Assembly: GCF_003007685.1 (NCBI RefSeq)
Contig: NZ_PXNN01000017.1
Location: 248,001-312,000 of the forward strand
Direction of reading: 5' to 3'
From: Marinobacter halophilus
Lineage (GTDB): Bacteria > Pseudomonadota > Gammaproteobacteria > Pseudomonadales > Oleiphilaceae
DNA length: 64,000 nt
The number at the start of each line of letters is the position of its first letter. Within the stretch, counting starts at the first letter, position 1. The notes under the pieces are model-generated. The model was given only the letters and a program-made list of their open reading frames with translations. It was not told the origin of the DNA and ran no database searches. Made by a program: the position numbers and the translations under genes. Of this stretch, positions 17,418 through 28,059 are shown piece by piece.

Positions 17418-20223
17418 CGCTACCCTCCATGTTCCAGCTCATCCAGCGCAGTTCCCGGTCGTAACGACCCGGGTGCATATCGGCCAGAGCCTCCAGACTG
17501 CGCTCGATCCAGGCATCAAAACCGTGACTGGCGATTCGTCCGTGGTTGCGGGAATGCAATTCCATGGCCCGCTCCTCCAGGGGATAGGCTTCTTCTTCCA
17601 GCAACATCTGGTATTGCATGGTTTCCAGTTCATTGAGCTCCTGCGGAACTTCCGACGCCATCAGATCTTTGGCGAGGATGCGGTAGAGCTCGGCGCGGCG
17701 GTACAACACCTCGGACTGCACCGCCTCCCCGGCGAACGATTCCGCCTCGAGAAAATAGCCCTGAGCCTGCTCCAGTGCGCGCTGCTTGCGGGTCAGGGAC
17801 GTTGCCAGCGGATGCACCAGGGCAATCCGGGCAAAGCTCTCGGCCGCTTCGGCACCCAGTACCAGCGCCGCTTCGCCGGCCCAGAGCAAGGTCTGATCCG
17901 AGTGCCAGCGGCTGTCAGCCTCTCGGGCCACCAGGGCCTGGCGAAGCTGGCCCAGGTCTGGGCCTGACTCTGACTCAATCAGGCGCTGACGCAGGGTTTG
18001 TTGTTGCAGATGATCGGCCCCGTTCTGCGGGCCAGGCGCGATGGCCAGCCAGCCCCGGTAAAGGGCATTTCGGTCTTGCGTCGCCCCGGCCTGGTGATAG
18101 AGCTCGGCCGCGCGCAACTTCAGTGACCAGGGATCTGGCGCCTGTTCTGCCCCGCGCAACAGCTCATCCGCAGCTCTCAGCGGTTGCCGGGACTCCCGGT
18201 AGGCGTACACCAGCTTTTCACTGACCTCCCGGGCAAGTGGCTCGTCCGGAAAATCGGTTCTGAACCGGGTCAGCTCGTTGATCGCCGTCTGCCACTGGGC
18301 AGCTTTAAGCAGAGTATTGGCGGCGTCAAAGCGCGCCTTGATGGCCACCTCCGAACCCGGCAGTACCGAGCTCACGCGCTGGAAGTGAGCAACCGCGACC
18401 GTGGCATCGCCATTGGCTGCAGCTTTTTCGCCCTGCCGATAGATAGCTGTTGCCAGCTGCCCCCTGATACGTTCAGATTCGCCTGGTGCGCCCTCAAGGG
18501 ACGGCACCTGTTCGACCAGAGTCAGTGCCTGGCGCCAGGCTCGTTCCTCAAGGCCGAATTCACCACTGCGCTGCCGGACCCGCGCGGTCACCAGCCAGGC
18601 GGCATAGCGCTGGTCTGGCGCCGCCCCCTCCAGCGTCAGAGTCGCTCTGGCGTAATTCAGTGCCTGATCGTAATCACCAAGCTCATACCACCGATTCGCC
18701 AGATCGGCCCGCAAGCCAGCGAGGCGTTCATCCCCGGAAAAAGCCGCGCCAAACCGCCGCTCTTCTTCGCTGAGCGCCGTCAGTGCTGAGCGCTCTGCCT
18801 GCGGATCAAGCCTTGATTCCAGCACTCTCACGGCCGCCCAACCCGCGTCGGCCGCCCGCTCATAGTCAGCACCATAAGCGGCGCGGCGAAAATTCAAGAT
18901 CGCTTGGGCCGGGTTTCCCGCCTGCAGACGAGCGTCGCCGGCCAGATGCAACAACTCACCAGCGGAACCTGAATGATCCGCAAGCACTTCGTAGTAGCCC
19001 GCGGCGTTGCTCCAGGCGTCCGCCGCGTTTGCCGAACGGCCGGCGGCATACAGCTCGGTCGCAGTCGCGTAATAGTAATCACCCAGGAACCGGGCGTAGT
19101 CCCGCCAGGTCGCTTGCTGGGGTAGATCCAGGGCTCGATATTCAGACTCAGAGTCGTAACGAGCAACATAGCCGGCCCTTGCTTCCCGGGCGCGCTCGCC
19201 GTCACCGGCCTTCTGCCAGAAGGCGACGCTCTGGGCCAGAAATTCGGCGCTGGCCGGATGATCCGGGTACCGCGTCGCAAACGCCGCATTAATAGCGACT
19301 GCTCGGGCGTAATGCCCCTCCAGCGCATGCAAGTCCGCCAGCCGGTCATACACCAGGTGATGCCAGGCGGCATCGCTCCGGCCCGAAAACCAGGACACCA
19401 ATGTACGGGCATCACCGGATCTGGATGCCATCAGCGCCATCACCCGAAAGCTGTCCTCAATCATGTCGAGGCCGGATACCGGCGGGTTCGCCAGCCGAGC
19501 CTGGTCTGGCAGTTGCTGGTCAAGCAGCGTCATGAAGGTGTCAGCGGCCCGCGGCCATGCCTGGGCGCCCTGCTTGAACTGACTCCAACCCAGCATGTAC
19601 CGCGCTTTCGTCGACAATTCCTGGCTGACATTGCTGTCGATCAGCTGTCGATATCCGGTTTCTGCCGACGGATAATCACCGCTGGCATAAGCGGCCTCGG
19701 CAATCCGGAAGCGGGCCTCCGGCACAAGCGCCGAGCGCGGGTACAGGCCCACAAGCTGCTTAAGACGCTGGATCGACTCTTCATGCTGCCCGGTGTGAGC
19801 GTGGGCTTTTGCCATCTGATACAGCAACTCATCCAACCGACCAGAAAACGAGCCCCGAGCCAGAATGTCCTCGTAGCTCCCGAGAACCTCTTCATAGACG
19901 ACCGCTTGCTCCTCGTATGAAAAGCCGATGTCGCTACCGGACTGATTCCGGATATTGTTCAACCGGTTCAGCGCATCAATGCGCACCTCTGGCTCATCGG
20001 AGTGCTCAAACAGCTTCTGATATCGGCGCGCCACCTCTTCCGGCGAGATGGCCGGTAGCGGGCGGCTCTCGAACTTGAGGAACACCGGGCGCATATCGCC
20101 CAGGGTTTCGCCATCCTGGCCCAGTTCAACCCGGAACGACTCCTGGGCGAAGGCGTTGCCGACCAGAATCGCCGAGATCATCACCGAGCCAGCAAATTTT
20201 CTGGAAATGGCCAGCCCTCTCAT
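17407..20223 (-). CDS. Large periplasmic TPR-repeat protein
   Basis: A 938-residue exported protein with a signal peptide ending in NAFA-QE. The rest is an extended helical array of TPR-like repeats (examples: SIQRLKQLVGLYPRSALVPEA, NYARATLTLEGAAPDQRYAA, INELTRFRTDFPDEPLAREV). Such long solenoids are seen in periplasmic parts of gliding and secretion machines and in YbgF/BamD-like assemblies. No enzyme motif was seen. It starts inside the stop of the 550-residue TPR gene (ATGA overlap) and overlaps the TPR lipoprotein gene, so it belongs to the same coupled operon as the ExbB/ExbD/TonB-like proteins. Confidence 0.82.
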   Translation of the reverse strand: MRGLAISRKFAGSVMISAILVGNAFAQESFRVELGQDGETLGDMRPVFLKFESRPLPAISPEEVARRYQKLFEHSDEPEVRIDALNRLNNIRNQSGSDIGFSYEEQAVVYEEVLGSYEDILARGSFSGRLDELLYQMAKAHAHTGQHEESIQRLKQLVGLYPRSALVPEARFRIAEAAYASGDYPSAETGYRQLIDSNVSQELSTKARYMLGWSQFKQGAQAWPRAADTFMTLLDQQLPDQARLANPPVSGLDMIEDSFRVMALMASRSGDARTLVSWFSGRSDAAWHHLVYDRLADLHALEGHYARAVAINAAFATRYPDHPASAEFLAQSVAFWQKAGDGERAREARAGYVARYDSESEYRALDLPQQATWRDYARFLGDYYYATATELYAAGRSANAADAWSNAAGYYEVLADHSGSAGELLHLAGDARLQAGNPAQAILNFRRAAYGADYERAADAGWAAVRVLESRLDPQAERSALTALSEEERRFGAAFSGDERLAGLRADLANRWYELGDYDQALNYARATLTLEGAAPDQRYAAWLVTARVRQRSGEFGLEERAWRQALTLVEQVPSLEGAPGESERIRGQLATAIYRQGEKAAANGDATVAVAHFQRVSSVLPGSEVAIKARFDAANTLLKAAQWQTAINELTRFRTDFPDEPLAREVSEKLVYAYRESRQPLRAADELLRGAEQAPDPWSLKLRAAELYHQAGATQDRNALYRGWLAIAPGPQNGADHLQQQTLRQRLIESESGPDLGQLRQALVAREADSRWHSDQTLLWAGEAALVLGAEAAESFARIALVHPLATSLTRKQRALEQAQGYFLEAESFAGEAVQSEVLYRRAELYRILAKDLMASEVPQELNELETMQYQMLLEEEAYPLEERAMELHSRNHGRIASHGFDAWIERSLEALADMHPGRYDRELRWMSWNMEGSDDV

Positions 20224-21872
20224 CGCGCACCCTCCCCGATGGTTTCGAGGGCCAGATACTCATACAGGTGTGCAATCTGCTGTTCGGTTTTGTCGAGAGC
20301 ATGCACCATGCGCTGCTGCTCCGTCACAACAAACGCCAACACCTGCTTATCAAGCATCGTAGACGCTAAGACACGGGCCTGGCTGACCTGCGTTTGCAAG
20401 CGGGCAACGCCCGCCCGCAGCTCCCGGGCTTCAGCCAGCTGCGCATTAAGAACGTCAGGCAGGGCAGCAACCTTTTGGTCCAATGAGGTGAGTCTTTTAT
20501 TACTTGCCTGAAGCAACTGTTCAAGATTGCCGAGCTTGCCCGCCTGTTCCGGGCTCGCGACCTGACTTCTTAGTTGAGCCAGCGCGCTCTTCAGCTGACT
20601 GTGCTGATCAGCCAGTGCCCCCGGGCCCGGGCCACCTGCCTGGCCAGCGGATGCCAAATTCGCTGACAGCGCCTGAATGAACACGTCCAGATCGTGCTGG
20701 TGGGCGCTGAGGGTGCGGGTGAGATCATCGAGCCGCGCCACCCGACGCACGGCGAGCTGAGCGCCGGCGCCCTCGAGAAACCGCAGCAGATAGGCCAGGC
20801 GTGGCTGTGTCAGCGTTCGACTGTCGGCCAGAAACCATTGGGTATCAGCTCCGCGTGCATCCTCAACCAGCGCCTTATAGGCACCTTCCTGGTGAACTCT
20901 TTGCGCCAGCTTGTCCAGGGTAACCCGCTCGCCTTCGTAGGCTGCGTTGGCCGCCAGCCAGGCCTCACCGGCCTGACCGGGATAGCCGGCAAGGTCATAA
21001 CCACGGCCCATACCCAGCCAGGCATCGGTTACCCCCGGAAATGCCAGGGGGAATTTCTTGGCCCGATGCCAGCTTTGCATGGCGGCCCGGTGATTGCCTT
21101 TTTCAGCCAGGGCCAGGCCATGAAGATAGAGCGCCTGGGGGGTGTAATAGCTTTCCAGAGAGACTTTTTCGAGGAAGTCGATCGCCTTGTCGTACTCCTC
21201 GTTACGCACCGAAAGATAGCCCGCACGCAGATAGAGTTGGTCAAGCAGATCGCGACTGCGGCTTTGGTCCTGATCTTGCCCCGCCATGGCCATGGCAACT
21301 CTTAGAGCCACCAAGGCTCGAGACGGATTGAGGTCTTCGCTGGCAAAATTGGCGGCCAGGTTCATGTACCCTACCGCCGCCCAGTAACCGTCCTCCATGC
21401 TGGCCAGATACTGACCGGCACGGTCAGCTCTACTTTGCTCACGCTCCAGGTCGGCAAGGCCAAGCATGGCTTGCTGGCGAAGCTCACCGAAGCCGACGCG
21501 ACTGGCTTCCTGATACCAATCCACGGCGGATTTCCGTTCATCGCTGGCCTCGGCTAACCGAGCCAGCTCAAGTGCCGCCTCAGCCCGATGAACCTCGCCG
21601 GCAAACACTCTCTCAAACAGGGCCTTGGCTTTCTGGCGCTGGCCAATGCTCAGCAGAGTCCGCGCTCTGAGATAGTCGGCCGAATCGCCTTTGAGCTGGG
21701 GCACCAGATCGATAATCGGTGCCAGACTGCCGGTGTCCAGGGCAAAACGAGTGACCCCTGTGGCAAGCTCTGTCGGCACCAATTCGCTGGCATGGACAGG
21801 CAAAAAACCTGAAGGCATTGCCATCAACAGAGCGAAAAGCGACCGGGTGATTTGCCGACTTGAACGGTTCAT
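20220..21872 (-). CDS. Exported protein with TPR repeats and a C-terminal coiled coil
   Basis: A 550-residue protein with a signal peptide (cleavage probably after PVHA-SE). Residues about 60-330 form TPR-like repeats (AKALFERVFAGEVHRAEAALELARLAE, YLHGLALAEKGNHRAAMQSWHRA). Residues about 370-530 are predicted helical coiled coil, rich in Leu/Gln/Ala (QLRSQVASPEQAGKLGNLEQL, ARLQTQVSQARVLASTML). It is the second gene of the operon, 6 bp after the 182-residue gene, and overlaps the next by ATGA. The TPR plus coiled-coil layout recalls YbgF/CpoB-type regulators, but no specific family is claimed. Confidence 0.8.
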   Translation of the reverse strand: MNRSSRQITRSLFALLMAMPSGFLPVHASELVPTELATGVTRFALDTGSLAPIIDLVPQLKGDSADYLRARTLLSIGQRQKAKALFERVFAGEVHRAEAALELARLAEASDERKSAVDWYQEASRVGFGELRQQAMLGLADLEREQSRADRAGQYLASMEDGYWAAVGYMNLAANFASEDLNPSRALVALRVAMAMAGQDQDQSRSRDLLDQLYLRAGYLSVRNEEYDKAIDFLEKVSLESYYTPQALYLHGLALAEKGNHRAAMQSWHRAKKFPLAFPGVTDAWLGMGRGYDLAGYPGQAGEAWLAANAAYEGERVTLDKLAQRVHQEGAYKALVEDARGADTQWFLADSRTLTQPRLAYLLRFLEGAGAQLAVRRVARLDDLTRTLSAHQHDLDVFIQALSANLASAGQAGGPGPGALADQHSQLKSALAQLRSQVASPEQAGKLGNLEQLLQASNKRLTSLDQKVAALPDVLNAQLAEARELRAGVARLQTQVSQARVLASTMLDKQVLAFVVTEQQRMVHALDKTEQQIAHLYEYLALETIGEGAR

Positions 21873-21878
21873 GCCTGG

Positions 21879-22427
21879 CTAGTTCCATTCCACGAAGGTC
21901 ACTTCCGGCTCGTAGTCCGGCGCCCGGGCATCCAGAGTCATCTGCAAGCGCAGGGTACCGGGGCGTTTCTGGAACCGGTGGACCAGTTCCCGTCGGACAA
22001 ACCGTCTGTTAGCGGCGCGCGCATTGATCACGGTTTTTAACTGGTGGCTGCCATCGGCCATGTTGCCGACAAACAGTTGTTGCACCCCACCCTGCTCCAG
22101 CGAGGCGCGCTCGGTGGCACTGTAGAGATGGGATGCCACCGGCTGATCATTAACGAACAGTTCAACGGAGTCGAGATCAAGAGCCTGGTGATTTTGCAGT
22201 GTCAGAAACACCGCAACGCGAGTATTCACGGGGTGCAACAGCTGTTGTTCCAGCGAGTGGACCGATGCCGAGTGGCGACTGACTTCCGCCGTAAGACGGT
22301 CGATTTCTTCATCGAGTGATGCCCCGGCCGCCGAAGTGACGACCAACGCTGCAACCATTCCGGATACCTGAATGCCCCTGTTCCATGGGGAAATCCGGCA
22401 GTGTTTTGATTTTTGTGTGCCGAACAT
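21879..22427 (-). CDS. Exported protein of unknown function, first gene of the ExbBD/TPR operon
   Basis: A 182-residue protein with an N-terminal hydrophobic segment (GMVAALVVTSAAGASLDEEI) that looks like a signal peptide, a short coiled coil (IDRLTAEVSRHSASVHSLEQQLL) and a beta-rich C-terminal half (VNTRVAVFLTLQNHQALDLDSVELFVND..., ending VTFVEWN). The beta part could be an immunoglobulin-like or PEGA-like domain; I cannot name the family. A good AGGA site precedes the ATG. It opens the nine-gene operon, with a tandem repeat 45-85 bp upstream. Confidence 0.72.
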   Translation of the reverse strand: MFGTQKSKHCRISPWNRGIQVSGMVAALVVTSAAGASLDEEIDRLTAEVSRHSASVHSLEQQLLHPVNTRVAVFLTLQNHQALDLDSVELFVNDQPVASHLYSATERASLEQGGVQQLFVGNMADGSHQLKTVINARAANRRFVRRELVHRFQKRPGTLRLQMTLDARAPDYEPEVTFVEWN

Positions 22428-22472
22428 AATTTTCCTGCCGTGCGAGCGCGTGCATAGAATTCACGACGCGCA

Positions 22473-22512
22473 GTAACCATTCGAAATAACTCGCCGTAAC
22501 AATTCGAAATAA
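22473..22512. repeat. Two tandem copies of a 17-bp element upstream of the ExbBD/TPR operon
   Basis: GTAACCATTCGAAATAA (22473-22489) and GTAACAATTCGAAATAA (22496-22512) match at 16 of 17 positions with a 23-bp period, roughly two helical turns. Each contains a TTCGAA palindrome. They lie 46-85 bp before the start of the first operon gene, where an activator or repressor would bind. Both copies on the same face of the helix fits cooperative binding. Confidence 0.6.
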
Positions 22513-22714
22513 AGAGTAACACCCGTTAACAGCCAAGAACGGTATCCATTTCACCAAATGGGGATTTCACGATCGTTGAGGCAGAAAAAGCGTCGAGTTA
22601 TTTAACAAAAAGGGCGTGAAGTTCAGGAATAAGCAGGAAACGAGGCCGGAAATTGAAGCCATGTCGTTGATAGATAGCCATTAAATTACGATGGCCTGAG
22701 GCTTGCTAAAAAGA

Positions 22715-22749
22715 AAGCGGCGGGAGCGCCTTTTGGGCAACCCCCGCTT
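22715..22749 (-). terminator. Intrinsic terminator of the VWA (CoxE-like) gene
   Basis: On the minus strand AAGCGG pairs with CCGCTT, extended by an inner GGG/CCC pairing, and is followed by TCTTTTT. It lies about 70 bp after the stop of the 22819-23997 gene, so it would end transcription of the MoxR/VWA operon. Confidence 0.7.
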
Positions 22750-22764
22750 GAAATGCCGAGCTTT

Positions 22765-22796
22765 GCCGATGCCCTCAACCGCGTCGGCTTTTTTTT
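22765..22796 (+). terminator. Strong plus-strand intrinsic terminator without an upstream gene
   Basis: An 8-bp stem (GCCGATGC / GCGTCGGC, one G-U pair) with an 8-base loop is followed by eight T residues. This is a canonical rho-independent terminator for plus-strand transcription. Confidence 0.8.
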
Positions 22797-22818
22797 GACG
22801 GATCACCCGGCAGCCGGG

Positions 22819-23997
22819 CTATTTGCTCAGCTGCTTCATGGCGGATTCGAGCCCCTCGATGGTGAGGGGATACATATGATTATTGACCAACTGTTTGGTT
22901 ATGCCCAGTGAGCCACCGGTACCCCAGTAACTCTCTGGCAACGGATTCAGCCAGACCACCTTACGGAAGTGCTCTGAGATCCGCTGAAACCAAGTGGCGC
23001 CCGCCTCATCGTTCCAGTGCTCAATCGATCCGCCCGGATGGGTGATCTCGTAGGGCGCCATGGTGGCGTCGCCGACAAAGATCACCTTATAGTCGGGTGA
23101 ATACTTGTGCAGGATGTCCCAGGTGCTCATGGTTTCATTCATGCGGCGGATATTGTTCTTCCAGAGGCTTTCATAGACAAAGTTATGGAAGTAGAAATAT
23201 TCCATGTGCTTGAACTCCAGCCGGGCCGCCGAAAACAGCTCCTCGCACACCCGCACGTGGGGGTCCATCGAGCCGCCCACGTCGAAAAAAATGAGCACCT
23301 TTACCGCGTTGTGCCGCTCCGGCACCATTTTCAGGTCCAGGTAGCCGGCGTTACGGGCGGTTGAACGAATGGTGTCGTCCATGTCCAATTGGTCGGCTGC
23401 GCCCTGGCGGGCAAATTTACGTAATCGCCGCAGGGCTACCTTGGTGTTCCGCAGCCCCAGCGTGATGCTGTCGTCCAGATCCTTGAATTCGCGCTTTTCC
23501 CAGACCTTGACTGCCCGGCCGTGGCGGCCATTTTTCTGGCCGATGCGAAAACCTTCCGGATTGTAGCCGTTGGCGCCAAACGGTGAGGTGCCGCCGGTAC
23601 CAATCCATTTATTACCACCGGCATGGCGCTCGTTCTGCTCTTCCATGCGTTTTTTGAAGGTGTCGATCAGCTCTTCGAGGCCACCAAGCGACTCGATCTT
23701 GGCCTTCTCTTCATCCGACAGATGCTTCTCGAACTCGGCCCGCAGCCAGTCGTCCGGAATCAATGCTTCCAGCAGATCGTCGAGGTTCTCGATGCCTTCA
23801 AAATACGCCTGAAAGGCCCGGTCAAACTTGTCGAAGTGCCGTTCGTCTTTCACCAGGCACACACGTGCCAGGTAATAGAACTCTTCCATATCCGCAAAGG
23901 CCAGGCGCTGCTGGATTGCTTCCAGCAGGTCCAGAAACTCTCGCAGGCTGGCCGGAACCCTGGCCCGGCGCACTTCGAGGAAAAAATCGATCAACAT
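22819..23997 (-). CDS. CoxE-like von Willebrand factor A domain protein
   Basis: About 392 residues from ATG 23997 (MLIDFFLEVRRARVPASLREF), which leaves 22 bp after the moxR stop; a start at 24069 would overlap moxR. The N-terminal half is charged and helical. The C-terminal half is a VWA domain whose metal site reads FFDVGGSMD, so the first Ser of the usual DxSxS is Gly. CoxE-type proteins pair with MoxR AAA ATPases as chaperone systems that insert metals or activate target complexes. The upstream gene is such a MoxR protein. The client is not evident; the adjacent membrane VWA gene is one candidate. Confidence 0.85.
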   Translation of the reverse strand: MLIDFFLEVRRARVPASLREFLDLLEAIQQRLAFADMEEFYYLARVCLVKDERHFDKFDRAFQAYFEGIENLDDLLEALIPDDWLRAEFEKHLSDEEKAKIESLGGLEELIDTFKKRMEEQNERHAGGNKWIGTGGTSPFGANGYNPEGFRIGQKNGRHGRAVKVWEKREFKDLDDSITLGLRNTKVALRRLRKFARQGAADQLDMDDTIRSTARNAGYLDLKMVPERHNAVKVLIFFDVGGSMDPHVRVCEELFSAARLEFKHMEYFYFHNFVYESLWKNNIRRMNETMSTWDILHKYSPDYKVIFVGDATMAPYEITHPGGSIEHWNDEAGATWFQRISEHFRKVVWLNPLPESYWGTGGSLGITKQLVNNHMYPLTIEGLESAMKQLSK

Positions 23998-24019
23998 ATT
24001 GCAGAACTCTTGCCAGTGA

Positions 24020-24862
24020 TCAGTTGCGGCGACGTGCCATAAACGCCAGCTTCTGCAGCAGATGAACATCCTGTTCGTTCTTCACCAGCGCACCGTACAG
24101 CGGCGGCAGCGCCGAACTGCTGTCTTTTTCCTGCAGGGCCTTGGCAGACAGCTCATCAGCCATCAGCAGCTTCAGCCAGTCGATCAGCTCGGAAGTTGAA
24201 GGCTTCTTTTTCAGCCCCGGCACCTTGCGCACATCAAAGAACACTTCCAGGGCATCGCGAACCACCTGTTGCTGCAGGCCCGGGAAATGCACATCCACGA
24301 TCTCTTTCATGGTATCGCGGTCAGGGAAACTGATGTAATGGAAAAAACAGCGACGCAGGAAGGCATCCGGCAATTCTTTCTCATTGTTACTGGTGATCAC
24401 CACAATCGGCCGCTTACGGGCTTTGACGAACTCCTGAGTCTCGTATACATAGAACTCCATGCGATCCAGTTCCAGCAGGAGATCGTTCGGAAACTCGATG
24501 TCGGCCTTGTCGATTTCATCAATCAACAACACCACCTGGTCGTCCGCATCGAAGGCCTCCCAGAGTTTGCCCTTGACGATGTAATTGCGAATATCGTTGA
24601 CCTTTTCATCCCCCAACTGCGAATCCCGCAGCCGCGAGACCGCATCGTACTCGTACAAGCCCTGCTGAGCCTTGGTGGTGGACTTGATATGCCAGGGGAT
24701 CAATCGCAGGCCCAGCGATTCAGCCATTTCTTCCGCCAGCAGGGTTTTTCCGGTGCCGGGCTCGCCTTTGATCAGTAACGGGCGCTGGAGTGCAATCGCG
24801 GCGTTAACCGCCATCTGCAGGTCATCGGTGGCTACGTATCTTTCGGTACCGGTAAACTTCAT
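24020..24862 (-). CDS. MoxR-family AAA ATPase
   Basis: A 280-residue AAA+ protein of the MoxR class. Walker A is GEPGTGKT (about 37-44), Walker B VVLLIDEIDKAD (about 110-121), sensor 1 VVITSNNEKELPDAFLRRC and the arginine-finger region FLRRCFFHYI. MoxR ATPases work with VWA partners to remodel or mature protein complexes. It is 18 bp after the membrane VWA gene and directly before the CoxE-like gene on the same strand, so the three probably form one operon. Confidence 0.9.
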   Translation of the reverse strand: MKFTGTERYVATDDLQMAVNAAIALQRPLLIKGEPGTGKTLLAEEMAESLGLRLIPWHIKSTTKAQQGLYEYDAVSRLRDSQLGDEKVNDIRNYIVKGKLWEAFDADDQVVLLIDEIDKADIEFPNDLLLELDRMEFYVYETQEFVKARKRPIVVITSNNEKELPDAFLRRCFFHYISFPDRDTMKEIVDVHFPGLQQQVVRDALEVFFDVRKVPGLKKKPSTSELIDWLKLLMADELSAKALQEKDSSSALPPLYGALVKNEQDVHLLQKLAFMARRRN

Positions 24863-24880
24863 GTGTCTGTTTCCTGTTGG

Positions 24881-26941
<2,061 letters not shown>

Positions 26942-26978
26942 AGCCACTGTTGCCTATTTATTGTTTTGGAATATCTGA

Positions 26979-27323
26979 TTATTTCCGCACCAGACGGTAC
27001 CGCACGAGATCCAGAATCCACACCAGCAACATAGCGACCGCCGCAAGGGTGAAGTTGAAGATCGCCCTGCCCGCAGCATCGGCTTCACCCAGAATCAGCT
27101 CATAACCGGCAAACAGCCAGGCCGGTATCCACCAGTCAGCAATTTCAGCGGATTCCACCGGGGTCAGCAGCAACACCACCAACGCCGACAGCAACAAGGT
27201 GCGCAGTCCGTAAAAAGGCAGAAGCCGGAACAGCGATTTCATCATGTAAAAGAACACAACAAAGGCCAGCGCATAGGCCGCCCAGAATATTCCGTAAGCT
27301 AACGAAGCATCAGTATCAATCAT
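26979..27323 (-). CDS. Small inner-membrane protein of unknown function
   Basis: A 114-residue protein with about three to four transmembrane helices (YGIFWAAYALAFVVFFYMM, TLLLSALVVLLLTPV, AIFNFTLAAVAMLLVWILDL) and a short basic C-terminus. I recognise no family by name. Its ATG overlaps the ycgN stop by one base (TAATG), and it is the last gene of the rnd-ycgL-ycgN run, 38 bp before the membrane VWA gene. It may be a partner of that VWA protein. Confidence 0.75.
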   Translation of the reverse strand: MIDTDASLAYGIFWAAYALAFVVFFYMMKSLFRLLPFYGLRTLLLSALVVLLLTPVESAEIADWWIPAWLFAGYELILGEADAAGRAIFNFTLAAVAMLLVWILDLVRYRLVRK

Positions 27324-27769
27324 TACAGAACCCAGTGAATTATGTGGTCTTCCCAGTCTTCTTCCGGAACGCGGTCTTCAGACATCACTTTTCCCTGCAC
27401 AGACGCGCCCTCCCGGTGTACGGATTGCGGGTCGCCGGTGCGCAGCGGGTGCCAGTCTGCCAGCGGCCGCCCTTCCGCCAGTGTGCGATAGGCACAGGTA
27501 TACGGTAGCCAATGGTACTGACTTACCGAATCTGGTGTCAGCACCGTGCAGCCGGGTACCTTCGTCAGCCGTTCGGCATAGACCGTACAACGGCAGGTCT
27601 GGCTGTCCATGTACCGGCACACCAGCTCAGTATGGTAAACCTCGCCGGTATCCTCATCTTCAAGCTTTTGCAGACAACACTGCCCACAACCATCACACAG
27701 CGATTCCCACTCCGGCTGCGTCATCTCATGCAGGCGTTTGCGCTGCCAGAAGGGAATCTGTGCAATCAT
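27323..27769 (-). CDS. ycgN: YcgN/UPF0260 family CxxCxxCC protein
   Basis: A 148-residue protein with the cysteine cluster CDGCGQCC near residue 25, further Cys residues (CRYMDSQTCRCTVY, PGCTVL, YTCAYR) and the length typical for YcgN (UPF0260). The cysteines suggest zinc or iron-sulfur binding; no function is established. The start overlaps the ycgL stop (ATGA), as in other gammaproteobacteria where ycgL and ycgN are neighbours. Confidence 0.9.
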   Translation of the reverse strand: MIAQIPFWQRKRLHEMTQPEWESLCDGCGQCCLQKLEDEDTGEVYHTELVCRYMDSQTCRCTVYAERLTKVPGCTVLTPDSVSQYHWLPYTCAYRTLAEGRPLADWHPLRTGDPQSVHREGASVQGKVMSEDRVPEEDWEDHIIHWVL

Positions 27770-28059
27770 TCGCTACGCTGCTCAGCTTTATGACGGAAAT
27801 CAACGATGTAGGTTTCGGTTTCTTCAGGCATTTGCAGAAAGAAATCTTTATCTGCCAGCGCTGCCAGTACTTCTTGCCCGGACGTTCTGGCCAGTTGTTT
27901 ATCCGGGCTCAACAGCAGGTCCATGGCATGGACCGGCTTACCAAAAATGGAACGCAATGCCTCAGGCAAATCTTCCCACTTCTGGCCCCGGCGAACATAC
28001 AGATAGGTGTCGCTTTTTTTACTGCTGCGAAATACCGACACAAATTCACGGTCTTTCAT
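27766..28059 (-). CDS. ycgL: YcgL domain protein
   Basis: A 97-residue cytosolic protein of the YcgL family, recognised by SVFRSSKKSDTYLYV near the N-terminus, the middle LPEALRSIFGKPVHAMDLLL and the adjacent rnd and ycgN genes. The function is unknown. Its ATG overlaps the rnd stop (ATGA), so expression is coupled to rnd. Confidence 0.9.
   Translation of the reverse strand: MKDREFVSVFRSSKKSDTYLYVRRGQKWEDLPEALRSIFGKPVHAMDLLLSPDKQLARTSGQEVLAALADKDFFLQMPEETETYIVDFRHKAEQRSE

Larger units (their letters stand above)
22605..22796 (+). ncRNA. Candidate small RNA ending at an orphan terminator
   Basis: A plus-strand intrinsic terminator at 22765-22796 has no plus-strand gene before it for more than 8 kb. 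A weak sigma-70-like promoter (TTGAGG, 17 bases, TATTTA) lies at 22576-22604, so a transcript of about 185 bases is possible. Only tiny reading frames occur inside it. The promoter matches are modest (4 of 6 and 3 of 6), so the 5' end is a guess and the whole call is tentative. Confidence 0.35.
22428..22818. other. 391-bp gap between the ExbBD/TPR operon and the VWA gene
   Basis: No protein-coding gene is supported here. The gap contains, from left to right: the leader of the minus-strand operon, a 23-bp-period tandem repeat (22473-22512), a candidate plus-strand promoter (TTGAGG at 22576, 17-base spacer, TATTTA at 22599), a minus-strand terminator for the VWA gene (22715-22749) and a strong plus-strand terminator (22765-22796) with no plus-strand gene in front of it. 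Confidence 0.8.
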
